Assembly: GCF_014202905.1 (NCBI RefSeq)
Contig: NZ_JACHHY010000002.1
Location: forward strand, 1 to 64,000
Origin: Chitinivorax tropicus
GTDB taxonomy: Bacteria; Pseudomonadota; Gammaproteobacteria; Burkholderiales; SCOH01
Length of the DNA stretch: 64,000 bases
Direction of reading: 5' to 3'
In this document: piece after piece, positions 41,481-51,691 of the stretch
Position numbering within the stretch: the first letter of the stretch is position 1
Layout of the letters: each line of letters begins with the position of its first letter
The notes under the pieces: generated by a model
Told to the model about the DNA's origin: nothing
The model's database searches: none
The model's input: only the letters and a program-made list of their open reading frames with translations
Program-made: the position numbers and the translations under genes

Positions 41481-42751
41481 CAGGCAGGCTCCTGATGTCC
41501 GACTTGAACAGCGCGCCCCCCTGTTCGATGGCTGAACAATCCCACCGCCACACCGGCCAGCATCCAGAATGCCCAGCCGACATCCCTGTGGAAGAAGTCA
41601 TCCGTCTGAACTTTCATCAATGCACCGAACAGTGACATGGCCAGCGCGATACGCCAAGCATTCAGCTCGGCGTTTTCCACGCCCCGAAACAAGTACCGCA
41701 ATGTGACAATCAGTAACAAGCACCAAGCCAGCAAGCCAGGCAGCCCCAACTGAACATATTTGTTCAGAAACACATTATGGGCGTGGGTATGCAGTTCTGA
41801 CCCTGGCTGCTGATGAAGCTCTGGATACAACAGCTTAAAGGTTGTAATGCCGAATCCGCCACCATGCCACCAAGGATGACGTGGGTTATGTAATGTATGG
41901 GACCAGATGATCCAGCGCGGGTCGGTCCGTATCGAATGATCAACGGTAGCCACCGTATCTTGTTTGCCTTGAGCAACTATCTGCGCACGTTGCATGAACT
42001 GGTAATAGGTCAAGCCCATCGCAACCAATGTCGCGATGATGACACCTGCCACGACCATACGCCGCTTGGCACGCCCTAGACGTGGCATGATCATACTGGC
42101 AGCAACCAAGACCTGGACAGCCACCACCAGAAAACTGGCACGATTCGCAGACAGGATCAAAGCCACCACACTGCCGATCAACAGCCATATCGCCACCCAA
42201 CGAGATTTACCCGGCGAGCCCAATGACAACAGCAAGATAGGTATGGTCATGACCAGGTAACTGGAAAGCTTGCCCACCCCGACCAGATACCCACCCACCA
42301 TGTCCGGCAGCAGCCCGGTTTTCAACCATTGAAGACTTGCGAACAGGCCGACATCGATCAATATCACCGCTGTCATCAACCAGGCAGCGCGGCGCACCCA
42401 AACCAAGGCAGGCTGGCGTCCAAACCAATTGATGCCAATCAGAAAAGCCAATAACCCATGTAGCAGCTCGGATTTGATGTCTCCCAGGCTCTCATTGAAA
42501 TCGACAGCCCAGATCAGTGACAGCACCACGGCCACCAGATAAATCGACCATGCCCGCCAAGTTGGAAACCGGGCGGGCCAGTTCAACCTGTAAAACCCAT
42601 ACAGACTGATGAGGATCAGTGTAGTAGCGCAGAGATTACGCAAAACCATGGTATGAGCAAACGGCAAAATCGCCATCAGCACCATTGCAACCGGCAGCCC
42701 CCAACCTGTCCAGGGGTCAGTCGGACAAATACGTCCAGATGTTTTCAACAT
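41480..42751 (-). CDS. O-antigen ligase family protein (WaaL-like)
   Basis: About 423 residues with ten or more transmembrane helices and a long periplasmic loop containing NPRHPWWHGGGFGITTFKLL and HTHAHNVFLNKYVQLGLPG, the Wzy_C/WaaL-type region with conserved histidines. WaaL joins O-antigen to lipid A-core at the periplasmic face. I chose the ATG at 42751 by fit to the family; the frame opens further upstream. It is the first gene of the leftward LPS operon waaL-GT4-GT9. Confidence 0.88.
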   Translation of the reverse strand: MLKTSGRICPTDPWTGWGLPVAMVLMAILPFAHTMVLRNLCATTLILISLYGFYRLNWPARFPTWRAWSIYLVAVVLSLIWAVDFNESLGDIKSELLHGLLAFLIGINWFGRQPALVWVRRAAWLMTAVILIDVGLFASLQWLKTGLLPDMVGGYLVGVGKLSSYLVMTIPILLLSLGSPGKSRWVAIWLLIGSVVALILSANRASFLVVAVQVLVAASMIMPRLGRAKRRMVVAGVIIATLVAMGLTYYQFMQRAQIVAQGKQDTVATVDHSIRTDPRWIIWSHTLHNPRHPWWHGGGFGITTFKLLYPELHQQPGSELHTHAHNVFLNKYVQLGLPGLLAWCLLLIVTLRYLFRGVENAELNAWRIALAMSLFGALMKVQTDDFFHRDVGWAFWMLAGVAVGLFSHRTGGRAVQVGHQEPA

Positions 42752-43205
42752 ATACACTTCACTTTGCATTGACTGATGCTTTACATGCATCCAGATCCAG
42801 CTGGCGTTATCTATCGCCACCCCAGCCCGTTACCATCGGGCCGGATCAAGAAAGGGGGCCATTGTAACTCAACTGCCCCTCGCCTCCTGTGTCAGGATAG
42901 AGCCAATACCAAGCCCAATCCAGCCCAGGGTGGCGAGAAGGGTTATGCTTTTCGAAAGAAATATGGTAAAAGTCGTCAGGGTCGATCCAGGCCGTTGCAA
43001 AATGCATCCATCACAACTGGATCAAGGTTTGATCCCGCAACATTGCCTGATCAGGTCATACCCTGCCTACCCCGCAGCCCATTGTATAGGGACATATATT
43101 TCAGAATTGAAGAGGTTGAACCCCCCACACACCCAAAACTGAAACTGATCCCCGAACATCATTGACCGATACCCGACGATTGCACCGGTAGTGTAGCCGC
43201 CTTCC
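42752..43205. other. Divergent promoter region of the LPS locus
   Basis: About 450 bases between divergent LPS gene operons, low GC relative to genes near 43090-43140, with no clear protein gene. A GGTAG-containing stretch near 43180 resembles part of an ops element but is not good enough to call. Confidence 0.5.
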
Positions 43206-44330
43206 ATGGACATTTTTTACCCGTACAACGAAATCATCCCGACACGCAAAGCGCATGACGCCTATATCTGGCGCAATTGTGCTTCGCTTGCGGCTGCGGG
43301 CGCGAACGTGACCCTGGCTTGTGGTAAACAGAGCTTGGCCCCAGATAGATTGGCCACGTACTACCAAACCCCTCGGGCTGACCAGTTGCAGGTGAAGACT
43401 TTTCCGATTCTCAGGCGAAATCTCGGGTTGCCCTGGACTTGGAATTATCTGTTCAATTTTGCGATCCAACGCCACCTTCTGCGCCATCGACCAGACCATG
43501 TGCTGTTCAGCGTATTCAAGCAGGGACGCTTTCATTTGTCCCGTCGTCTTGACGGTATCAAGTACATTTATGAAGTTCATGAGCTGGCTTGGTTTCCAGG
43601 TATGGCAATGGATCATTCGACACACTGGAAAATCCAGGTTGAACGAGACATGCTTGCGCAGGCTGATCTCATCACGACGACAACTGACGCATTACGCGAC
43701 ATCCTGTGCAGCCCGCCCTACTCACTGACCAATCCCATCGTGGTGGTTCCTCTTGCGATTGAGCCCCCCCTGATCACCCCGCCAATTGAGCTGACACAGC
43801 CCTTGCATGTGGTCTATATCGGTCAACTCTACGAGGAGCAGGGCATTGAAGACTTGGTCAAGGTGATCATAGGCATGCCCGGCATCCACCTGACCATTGT
43901 CGGCGGTCACCCACAAGATATCCAACGTATCCAGGCAATTGTGCCGGATCATGCTGTTGAACGGATCAAATTCACAGGATTTGTAGAGCCCGCCAGGCTG
44001 CCCGCCATAGCAGCCAGTGCCCATGTGCTGGCGGCGCCTTTCCGTGCATGTGGCCGCATGCCCTATGTCGCACATACCAAGCTGAACGAATACATCGCAT
44101 GGCGCCGCCCGATTTTGGCGCCAGATCTACCCATTGTCCGAGAACACTTTCCTGAGTTGAGTGGCTTGGCCAGTTATCAGGCAGATGACCTGCAGTCGAT
44201 GACCCTGGCGCTACAGCAACTACAGAACCCCGACACTTGGCAGGAAAAAATGACCAATTGCCAAGCCACGCCGATCAATACTTGGCACGCACGCGCCGAA
44301 CGTTACCTGAGCATTCTGAAAGGGCTTTGA
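43206..44330 (+). CDS. Glycosyltransferase family 4-like
   Basis: A 374-residue GT-B enzyme. The donor domain has LHVVYIGQLYEEQGIEDLVK, LTIVGGHPQDIQRI and FTGFVEPARLPAIAASAHVL, then a late Glu region in VAHTKLNEYIAWRRPIL. The N-terminal part (NEIIPTRKAHDAYIWRNCAS) differs from most GT4 proteins. It is followed without gap by a GT2 gene, so they are an operon that adds core or O-chain sugars. Confidence 0.88.
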   Translation: MDIFYPYNEIIPTRKAHDAYIWRNCASLAAAGANVTLACGKQSLAPDRLATYYQTPRADQLQVKTFPILRRNLGLPWTWNYLFNFAIQRHLLRHRPDHVLFSVFKQGRFHLSRRLDGIKYIYEVHELAWFPGMAMDHSTHWKIQVERDMLAQADLITTTTDALRDILCSPPYSLTNPIVVVPLAIEPPLITPPIELTQPLHVVYIGQLYEEQGIEDLVKVIIGMPGIHLTIVGGHPQDIQRIQAIVPDHAVERIKFTGFVEPARLPAIAASAHVLAAPFRACGRMPYVAHTKLNEYIAWRRPILAPDLPIVREHFPELSGLASYQADDLQSMTLALQQLQNPDTWQEKMTNCQATPINTWHARAERYLSILKGL

Positions 44331-45329
44331 ATGGCGCTTCGTGTCGCAATCGTCATCCTCAACTGGAATGGTCGAGCCGACACCATCGCCTGTGTCGAAT
44401 CGGTGTTGGCAAATGACCACGAAAACTTCTTTGTGGTCGTTGCTGACAATGGGTCAACGGATGACTCCGTCAGGGCTCTGCGTCAGCAATTTCCGCATAT
44501 CACCCTCGTCGAGAATGGCGACAATCTTGGATTCGCCGCCGGCAACAATCGCGGAATCGAGGCTGCATTGGCTGCCGGGGCTGAAGTAGTCGTTCTGCTC
44601 AACAATGACACCATCGTTGCGCCAGACTGGCTCTCAAATTTGGCTGATGCGGCCAATCAATTGGCGCCCGGCAGCGTACTGGGAGCCAAGATCTTTTACA
44701 GCCAACAGCCTGAAGTGATCTGGCATTTCGGTGCGCATTGGCAAGCAGACAAAAGCCGTTTTCAGATTCTGGGCCGGGGCCAGACCGATCACCAATGGCC
44801 TGATTTACAGCCGGTTGACATGATCATTGGCTGTTGTATGTGGATTCCACGTGACACTTTGCAAAAAGTCGGCTTGCTGGAGCCCAGCTTTTTCCTGAAC
44901 TATGAAGAAACCGACTGGTGCTGGCGGGCCAAACAAGCTGGGGTCACCTGTTACTCAGTTCCACAGGCCCATCTTTGGCATAAGATTTCCGCATCGTTTG
45001 TGGGTAAACCACACAATGCCTACTTCATCTTCCGCAATCGGCTACTGTGGCTGGAACGCCAATTCTCTGGGTTGGAATATCTGCGCCACTACTGCAGGAT
45101 GGCGCTGTCTGAGCATTTGAAAATACGACGAAAACTCGCCTTGCGTCTTTTGCAAATCCAGTTGCTCAAGCTGCTTGGCAAGCAACCTGCCACTCAAGTG
45201 GCAGAGAAGGTAGCGTTCTATCGTGCGGCATTGATGGGCGTACAGGATTATCGCGCCCGCCGTTTCGGTAACTGCCCGCCACAAGTCTTGGCGCTGAGCA
45301 AGACCACCCCACCCAGTCAAGTAGGATAG
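44331..45329 (+). CDS. Glycosyltransferase family 2 (rhamnosyltransferase-like)
   Basis: A 332-residue GT-A protein. Motifs are VAIVILNWNGRADTIACVES at the start, VVADNGSTDDSV, NLGFAAGNNRGIEAAL, and the DXD-like region NNDTIVAPDWL. The acceptor motif YEETDWCWRAKQAG is conserved with rhamnosyltransferases. It begins directly after the preceding GT4 stop codon and its end overlaps the convergent GT9 gene by 13 bases. Confidence 0.93.
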   Translation: MALRVAIVILNWNGRADTIACVESVLANDHENFFVVVADNGSTDDSVRALRQQFPHITLVENGDNLGFAAGNNRGIEAALAAGAEVVVLLNNDTIVAPDWLSNLADAANQLAPGSVLGAKIFYSQQPEVIWHFGAHWQADKSRFQILGRGQTDHQWPDLQPVDMIIGCCMWIPRDTLQKVGLLEPSFFLNYEETDWCWRAKQAGVTCYSVPQAHLWHKISASFVGKPHNAYFIFRNRLLWLERQFSGLEYLRHYCRMALSEHLKIRRKLALRLLQIQLLKLLGKQPATQVAEKVAFYRAALMGVQDYRARRFGNCPPQVLALSKTTPPSQVG

Positions 45330-46360
45330 CGACCGCTCAACAGAGTCATCGCTGCTTCCACCACGGTTTCCACCATTATGCTGGCCATGCTGACTTGGCC
45401 AGAGCGCCCCTCTGGCGGGGTTTCCTGCTGGATGGCCACCAGCTGAGGATGTTCCTGTGGTGCCAATTGCCAGGCTGGATGCATGCAGTGGTATAACGCA
45501 ATCATCGGGATCTTCAATGCACCAGCGATATGGGTCGGCCCGGTATCCACGCCAAGGTATAAATCCAGCTTGCTGATGAGCGCAGCACTTTGTCGGAGGC
45601 TGAGCTGCCCTACAAAGGAGACAAAAGCGCCCGCCAGCTCTGTCTCGAATCGTCGAATTTTGTCTGCGCCCAGGCTCCCACCAAACAGCATAAATCTGGC
45701 CTTGGGGTAACGCGCTCGGATCACCTTGGCCACTGCAACAAAATGCTCCGTCGGCCAATCTCGATAAGGTTTGGTTGGAAAACTCTCGACCACCAAGCCG
45801 ACCAGCGGCTGAGCATCAACCAAATCATATTGTGCAAGCTGGCGGGCCGCCCACTGGCTCTCCTCAGTGCTGACCACGTAGTTGAGCGCTCTCGTCTTGG
45901 GTGAGGCCCCCACGGCCAATGGCAGCAACAGATGCAGATCCACTGCTGTCATGTTCGCCATGTCCGGGAACGCCACCGCAGTAGCCAACACGGCATTCAA
46001 GCTTTCATCTTGCTGACGGAACGCAACGACCGACTTGGCCACGCGCAATGCATATTTCACCAGGGGCTCATCAAAACCATCCACCACGGCCAGATCATAG
46101 TGATGACGGCTGAACCAGCCTTTGAAAGGTGCAACCTTTTTGGTAATCCGCCCGACTTGGGCCAGTGTTGGCAGGTTTTCCAGCAATTCCGCCCGTTTCG
46201 GGTGCCCCAGAAAGGTGATCTCCGCATCAGGAAATCTCCCCGCCAAGGCATCCATGACTGGTGTGCCCAACAGGGTGTCACCAATGCGCGATACATGGAT
46301 CACCAGTATCCGCTTCACCTCATTGACATCAATGTCCAACAACGACGCGCTCAAAAACAT
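45317..46360 (-). CDS. Glycosyltransferase family 9 (heptosyltransferase-like)
   Basis: A 347-residue GT-B protein with the GT9 opening VKRILVIHVSRIGDTLLGTP and VDTGPTHIAGALKIPMIALY near residue 265. The first 14 residues are not conserved; GTG or TTG codons slightly downstream of 46360 may be the real start. The start overlaps the upstream GT4 gene by 32 bases, indicating one operon with msbA. Confidence 0.9.
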   Translation of the reverse strand: MFLSASLLDIDVNEVKRILVIHVSRIGDTLLGTPVMDALAGRFPDAEITFLGHPKRAELLENLPTLAQVGRITKKVAPFKGWFSRHHYDLAVVDGFDEPLVKYALRVAKSVVAFRQQDESLNAVLATAVAFPDMANMTAVDLHLLLPLAVGASPKTRALNYVVSTEESQWAARQLAQYDLVDAQPLVGLVVESFPTKPYRDWPTEHFVAVAKVIRARYPKARFMLFGGSLGADKIRRFETELAGAFVSFVGQLSLRQSAALISKLDLYLGVDTGPTHIAGALKIPMIALYHCMHPAWQLAPQEHPQLVAIQQETPPEGRSGQVSMASIMVETVVEAAMTLLSGRYPT

Positions 46361-47429
46361 GCTCCATCTTGTCGATCATGCGCACAAAATCAAAACGTTC
46401 GAGTGCAGTGGCTCTGGCCTGCCGACCCATCTCCATCGCCAAGGCCGGGGTCTGCAGTAGTTGGGTGATTGCCTGCAACAATGCGGTGGAGTCCTTGGTA
46501 GGCACGATCAAGCCGTTGTTGCCGTGGGAGATGGCCTCAGTAATCGAACCCACATCTGTCGTGATGATGGGCAACCCGACGAACATTGCTTGCAACATGG
46601 CCTGTGGCACGCCTTCATTGGCCCAGGATGGCAGGACGAAACAGTCCAGGGCTTGCAACCAGGGCACCACATCCTGCTGATTACCCGGCATCAATACCTG
46701 GCCGCTGATGCCGAGTGATTCGGCTAAAGCCCGCAAATTGTCATACTGTGGGCCATGGCCGACCATCACTAGCTGTGCTTGGGGGTTCTGCAACTTGGCA
46801 AAAGCCTCCAGCAGGAAGGAATGACCCTTCCAGCCACGCATGGTGGCCACGATGCCGATGATCGGGCCCTGGCCTAACCCCAATACCTGTCGAGCCATCT
46901 GTTTATCACCCGGCACGAATCGCTGTGAGTCGATCCCTGTGGTCACGGACAGAATGCGTTCCGGGTCGTATCGATTCTCTCGAATCAAGGTCTCACGCAG
47001 CCTTTCACCGGTCGTCACGATAAACTGGGTCGCCTCCTGATACAGCCAGCGGGTTGAACCTTTGTTGTTGATGGGGGCAGAAATATGTCTGGTACGCACG
47101 ATGGGAGGGGCTCGGCGCAAAGTCTTGCACGCCAGAGCGGCCAGCCAGGAATCCGTTGAGCTATGCGTATTGATCACGTCTACATGTTGTTGTTGCAACC
47201 AAGCCCGCAGTGCCAGCAGCCCAGGCAATCGCTTCTTGCCAATGGGCAAGGCATGGGCATCCAGACCTCGTTCTTGAGCCTCTCGGTAGATATTGGATTC
47301 TGCAGGGCAGATCAACATGGTGCGATGGCCACGCGCGTTCATGCCTGCCATCTCAGTGAGAATCCGGATTTCTTGCCCACCCCACCCGCAAGAGGCTTCG
47401 GTATGCAGAATCGTCAACGGTTTTTGCAT
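46329..47429 (-). CDS. Glycosyltransferase family 4 (WaaG/RfaB-like)
   Basis: A 366-residue GT-B enzyme. The N-terminal motif is LTILHTEASCGWGGQEIRIL, then IGIVATMRGWKGHSFLLEAF and EGVPQAMLQAMFVGLPII, the conserved E-x7-E region of GT4. The ATG at 47429 has an AAAGAG-like sequence upstream. It follows msbA in the same direction and probably adds a core sugar. Confidence 0.9.
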   Translation of the reverse strand: MQKPLTILHTEASCGWGGQEIRILTEMAGMNARGHRTMLICPAESNIYREAQERGLDAHALPIGKKRLPGLLALRAWLQQQHVDVINTHSSTDSWLAALACKTLRRAPPIVRTRHISAPINNKGSTRWLYQEATQFIVTTGERLRETLIRENRYDPERILSVTTGIDSQRFVPGDKQMARQVLGLGQGPIIGIVATMRGWKGHSFLLEAFAKLQNPQAQLVMVGHGPQYDNLRALAESLGISGQVLMPGNQQDVVPWLQALDCFVLPSWANEGVPQAMLQAMFVGLPIITTDVGSITEAISHGNNGLIVPTKDSTALLQAITQLLQTPALAMEMGRQARATALERFDFVRMIDKMEHVFERVVVGH

Positions 47430-47499
47430 CAATCTCTTTCCATACAGGCACCCCATGCATCAGTCGCTGGGGCAGGCTCACTCATGTGCTTTGGTAATT

Positions 47500-49254
47500 T
47501 CAGGGCTCGCGGAACTGCATCTGATACAGCAGCGCGTAATGTCCGCCAAATTTGAGCAACTCGGCGTGGGTCCCCACTTCGACGATCTGGCCCTGATTCA
47601 TGACCATGATCTTGTCGGCTTTTTCAATAGTTGATAGACGATGTGCAATCACGATGGTGGTTCGATTCTGCATCAAACGCTCCAATGCTGCTTGCACCTG
47701 ACGCTCGGACTGGGTATCCAGCGCCGATGTCGCCTCATCCAGAATCAGAATCGGGGCATCTTTCAGCAAAGCCCGTGCAATGGCGAGCCGCTGCCGCTGC
47801 CCGCCTGACAAACGCGTGCCTTTTTCCCCGATCACCGTATCAAAGCCATCGGGCATCTGTTCGATGAAATCGCGCGCATAGGCCATCTCCGCAGCCTTGA
47901 TGATCTTTTCTCGCGATACATCATCTCGACCATAGGCAATATTGGCGGCGACCGTATCGTTAAACAGCACCACATCCTGCGACACAAGCGATATATTGTT
48001 CCGCAAGCTCTTCAGATCGATATCGGAAAGCTGTTGCCCATCCAACCAGATCTCACCTTGCGTAGGGTGATAGAACTTCGGCAACAGGTTGACCAGCGTG
48101 GTCTTGCCGCTGCCCGACCCACCGACCAGCGCAACAGTCTGGCCAGGGCGGATGGTCGCCGTGATATTGGATACAGCGGGACGCTCCCCTTCGCGATAGC
48201 TGAAGCCGACATCGCGGAATTCAATCTGCCCTTTGGCACGTTGAATGACATGCGTGCCGCTATCGACTTCCGGTGGCGTATCAATCAATTCAAATACAGA
48301 TTCAGCTGCAGCCAACCCCCGCTGCAATGCATCCGATACGCCGGTGATCCGCTTCAGTGGGGCAAACAAGGCAGCCATGGCGCCCATGAAGGCAACAAAG
48401 CTACCTGCCGTAAAGCTACCACTGGCCGCACGCGTGCTGGCGAAGTAGATGATGATCGCCAACGCGACCGCAATCATGAACTGTGTCACGCCAGTATTGG
48501 CAGAGGATGCAGCCGTCTGCTTGACACCAAACCTGCGCAGCTTATCCGCCAGCACTTTGAAGCGGGCGCGTTCGTATTCTTGTCCACCGAAGATCTTGAC
48601 GATGCGCTGCCCTTCGATTGCTTCCTGCAACACCTGAGTGACTTCGCCTGTCACCTGCTGTTGGCTGTGGGACAGACCGCGTAGCCGTTTGGCGGTGATA
48701 CGGATGCTCAAGGCAACGATGGGGATCACGGTGAAGCAGACCAGGGTCAACTGCCAGTCGGTGTACAGCATCAGACCCAACAACCAGATGACCAAACTGC
48801 CATCGCGTACCGTGACGGTCAGCACATTGAAACCTGCCTGGGTCACATTGTTGACATCGTTGGTGATGCGGGTCATCAAACGACCCGAGCCTTGATCATC
48901 AAAGTATCGGACCGGCAGGGTCAACAACCGATCAAACATTTCATAACGCAGGTCGGTGACAATACGTGACGATAACCAGCTGGAACAATAGTCATTGACG
49001 AATGTGGCCACCGCCCGCAACAGATACAGGCAGATGATGGTGGCCGGGAGTACATAGAGATCGACATTACGCTTGGCATGGACGAAATTTTCATCCACCA
49101 GCGGTTTCATCAACGATGTGAACGCCGCCTCTGTGCCAGATGCCACCAACATCGCCACCAGCGAGATGGCGAACACTTTCCAATAAGGCCTGGCATACCG
49201 CAGCAGACGAAAATAAAGCGCACGACTGTTTTGTTTAGAGTTGGTGTCGGACAT
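47500..49254 (-). CDS. msbA: Lipid A export ATP-binding/permease MsbA
   Basis: A 584-residue ABC half-transporter. Six transmembrane helices occupy residues 20-320; the nucleotide-binding domain has Walker A GGSGSGKTTL, signature LSGGQRQRLAIARALL and Walker B LILDEATSALD. It flips core-lipid A from the inner to the outer leaflet of the inner membrane. Its placement in the middle of the LPS glycosyltransferase operon supports the assignment over other MsbA-like transporters. Confidence 0.95.
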   Translation of the reverse strand: MSDTNSKQNSRALYFRLLRYARPYWKVFAISLVAMLVASGTEAAFTSLMKPLVDENFVHAKRNVDLYVLPATIICLYLLRAVATFVNDYCSSWLSSRIVTDLRYEMFDRLLTLPVRYFDDQGSGRLMTRITNDVNNVTQAGFNVLTVTVRDGSLVIWLLGLMLYTDWQLTLVCFTVIPIVALSIRITAKRLRGLSHSQQQVTGEVTQVLQEAIEGQRIVKIFGGQEYERARFKVLADKLRRFGVKQTAASSANTGVTQFMIAVALAIIIYFASTRAASGSFTAGSFVAFMGAMAALFAPLKRITGVSDALQRGLAAAESVFELIDTPPEVDSGTHVIQRAKGQIEFRDVGFSYREGERPAVSNITATIRPGQTVALVGGSGSGKTTLVNLLPKFYHPTQGEIWLDGQQLSDIDLKSLRNNISLVSQDVVLFNDTVAANIAYGRDDVSREKIIKAAEMAYARDFIEQMPDGFDTVIGEKGTRLSGGQRQRLAIARALLKDAPILILDEATSALDTQSERQVQAALERLMQNRTTIVIAHRLSTIEKADKIMVMNQGQIVEVGTHAELLKFGGHYALLYQMQFREP

Positions 49255-49341
49255 GCCGGATCAACATTCTGAATAATCGGCGGATTATACCGGAACAGCA
49301 CGCCCGGGCCTATGCAAACCGGGCGGCCCGATAAAAGACCA

Positions 49342-50487
49342 TCAGGACGACCTCGCAAGCAGTGCCTGATACAGCGCCGTCATCTCAGCAGCCATCTTCT
49401 GCGGTGTCATGGCCAATACCCACTCACGCGAGGCCTGGCCCATCACCTGCGCTTGAGCCGGATCGCACAGCACCTGCATCGCATCACGCAGACCGCCGAT
49501 GTCCAAGGCATCCCTTACAAAGCCTTGTTTTCCTTCTTCAATCAACTCCGCTGCGCCACACTTGGTGCTGGTGATCACTGGCAGCCCACAGGCCATGGCC
49601 TCCAGTACCACATTCGGGAAGGGATCATACAGGGTGGGTAATAGCAGAGCATCTGCCGCCGCATAATACGGCTTCACGTCCGGTTGCGCCCCGACGAAAT
49701 GGCAGCGCTGTGCTACCCCCAATGCCCTCGCCAACGCTTGATAATGAGCGGCCTTCTTGTCATGGCCGACCAGAATCAGGTTTGCCTGGCCACCCAGCGC
49801 AGCCAGGGCGCGCAATGCCGAGGCCACACCTTTGCGTTCGAACCCTGAGCCGACATAGATGAACACTGGCAAATGGTCGTCGATCTGCAATGTCGCCCTG
49901 AGCTTGGATCGATACGCCACACGCAAGCCGGGGTGGAATTGCTCGCTGTCGATACCGCTGTAGATCACATGCAACTTGCTTTCGGGCAGGCCAAAGTCCT
50001 GGCGAATCTCCTCCGCTACCATCTTGGAATTGCAGATCACGGCCTTGAGGCGGGCGCTGGTGAACATGGCCGCCTCAGCATGTAACACATAATGATGATA
50101 GGGGTTCAACCACAGTTTGAGCCGCCCCCAGCGGCCCATGACCCGCCCGCGTTGACGTAACCATTCCCGATGCACGCCATCGCCAGCCCGGTACACATCA
50201 CAGGCTGTCAGTCGCTCATGCGATTGCACCAGATCGAACCCCTGCCCCTGCTGGGCCTTGGCCACCGCCCGCGCAAAACTCCAGTCCCGCCAGACATTGC
50301 CAAGGTAGAACGGATTCACCCGGATAGCAGACATGCCTTCCAGCTTTTCCCATTTGCGAGTCAACAGCGTCACGCGCGCGCCGCCCGCCGACAAGGCCGC
50401 AATCGCACGTGACACAAACCGCTCAGCTCCCCCAGCGGCATTGTATTTCTGACGGATCAGTGCGATGTGAGGGGGTGTCGGGCTCAT
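49342..50487 (-). CDS. Glycosyltransferase family 4, WaaG-like
   Basis: A 381-residue protein similar to LPS core glucosyltransferases: IALIRQKYNAAGGAERFVSR at the start, VGSGFERKGVASALRALAAL and YDPFPNVVLEAMACGLPVIT in the donor domain, the last carrying the GT4 Glu pair. It should add a glucose-like sugar to the inner core heptose. It precedes msbA in the leftward operon. No good Shine-Dalgarno is seen at the start. Confidence 0.92.
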   Translation of the reverse strand: MSPTPPHIALIRQKYNAAGGAERFVSRAIAALSAGGARVTLLTRKWEKLEGMSAIRVNPFYLGNVWRDWSFARAVAKAQQGQGFDLVQSHERLTACDVYRAGDGVHREWLRQRGRVMGRWGRLKLWLNPYHHYVLHAEAAMFTSARLKAVICNSKMVAEEIRQDFGLPESKLHVIYSGIDSEQFHPGLRVAYRSKLRATLQIDDHLPVFIYVGSGFERKGVASALRALAALGGQANLILVGHDKKAAHYQALARALGVAQRCHFVGAQPDVKPYYAAADALLLPTLYDPFPNVVLEAMACGLPVITSTKCGAAELIEEGKQGFVRDALDIGGLRDAMQVLCDPAQAQVMGQASREWVLAMTPQKMAAEMTALYQALLARSS

Positions 50488-50602
50488 GGTGTAGGTCTGT
50501 TTGGGTCTCTGATCTGGGCCGATCAGGCACCAGATGTACTAAGGAATGTGGTTGAAAAGGCCGCGAAGCCTATCATTTCGGCACCGCCGATCATCAAGCC
50601 AC

Positions 50603-51673
50603 TCAGCTGGTGCGTTGCAGATGCAACAAGTGGCGTGTGGCCTGGGCAACCTGATCAACGCTGATGGCATCCAGGCATTCACTGCGCTTTCCGCCGCCAC
50701 ATCCATCCTTCCCACAGGGGCGGCAGGGGTGGCTCGATGTCAGCACCTGCCTGGCCACCTGCCACGGTGCCCATTCGATATCGCCACTGGGGCCGAATAG
50801 CGCCACCGTTGGCGTCTGCATTGCCGCAGCAATATGCATGGGGACGGAGTCCATGCCGATGAACAAGCGGGCTGCCTGGGTCAGCGCCGCCAACTCTTTC
50901 AGATTAAGCTGGCCCACCAGATTGATGACCGGCTTGGTCAACTGCTGCTCGATTTCAGCCACCAATGCACGTTCTTTTTCATCGGGCGCACCAGTCAGCA
51001 CCACTGTTTCACCCGCTGCCGTGAGTTGATTGATCAAGGCGGCCATCTGATTGGCAGGCCAGCACTTGAACAGCCAACGAGAGGCCGGATGGATCTGAAT
51101 GAATTCACGCTCTGCCAGACCATGTTGCGCCAAGAGTGCTTGCACTTTGGTCGTTGCAGCCTCGCCAGGAACCAGCACCAGCTTACGTTCGTCTACATCG
51201 GGATACAGCCCCGCCCGCCGCAATGCATCCAGGTGAATTTCGACGGTATGGCGGCGGTTGCCGCCGATGATGGGATATAGGTGGGTAAAGCTTTTTCTCC
51301 AGAACCCAGGTTTGTTGGCCTGTCCGGCAATGGCCCACCTCGGTTTCAGCAATCTGGCCAGCCACGCGCCACGGCTGCTGTCGGTCAGGTGGATCAATAC
51401 ATCATATCGACGCGCTCGCAACCGGCGGAACAATGCCCATTCTTCCAATAGGCCAGCACCTTTACGCTGGGTCATATGCAATTGGCTGAGGCCAGGGTGC
51501 GCAGCCAGCATCGGGGCGGTATCCGAATACACTAACGCATCGATCTCCAGATGCGGGTAATGCGCCTTGAGCACGGCGATCACTGGCGATGTGAGTAAAA
51601 CATCGCCATGGTGGCGTAATTTGATGATCAGGACACGACGAACCTGATCAAAAGGGATGGCATCTGGAACCAT
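50603..51673 (-). CDS. LPS heptosyltransferase III-like (RfaQ type)
   Basis: A 356-residue GT9 protein. The N-terminal motif RRVLIIKLRHHGDVLLTSPV and C-terminal MDSVPMHIAAAMQTPTVALF identify GT9. The cysteine-containing SSHPCRPCGKDGCGGGKRSE loop followed by LDAISVDQV is typical of the RfaQ subgroup, which adds a heptose branch to the inner core. First gene of the leftward operon that continues with the WaaG-like gene and msbA. Confidence 0.93.
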   Translation of the reverse strand: MVPDAIPFDQVRRVLIIKLRHHGDVLLTSPVIAVLKAHYPHLEIDALVYSDTAPMLAAHPGLSQLHMTQRKGAGLLEEWALFRRLRARRYDVLIHLTDSSRGAWLARLLKPRWAIAGQANKPGFWRKSFTHLYPIIGGNRRHTVEIHLDALRRAGLYPDVDERKLVLVPGEAATTKVQALLAQHGLAEREFIQIHPASRWLFKCWPANQMAALINQLTAAGETVVLTGAPDEKERALVAEIEQQLTKPVINLVGQLNLKELAALTQAARLFIGMDSVPMHIAAAMQTPTVALFGPSGDIEWAPWQVARQVLTSSHPCRPCGKDGCGGGKRSECLDAISVDQVAQATRHLLHLQRTS

Positions 51674-51691
51674 GGCAGGCGGATCACTGCA

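Noticed and set aside
42930-43142. 70-codon frame in the divergent LPS promoter region
   Set aside because: No ribosome-binding site or motif; sequence character is that of a promoter region.
43170-43205. ops/JUMPstart-like element before the rightward LPS genes
   Set aside because: Only GGTAG with a few flanking bases agrees; the core GGCGGTAGCGT is not matched and RfaH is not known to be present.
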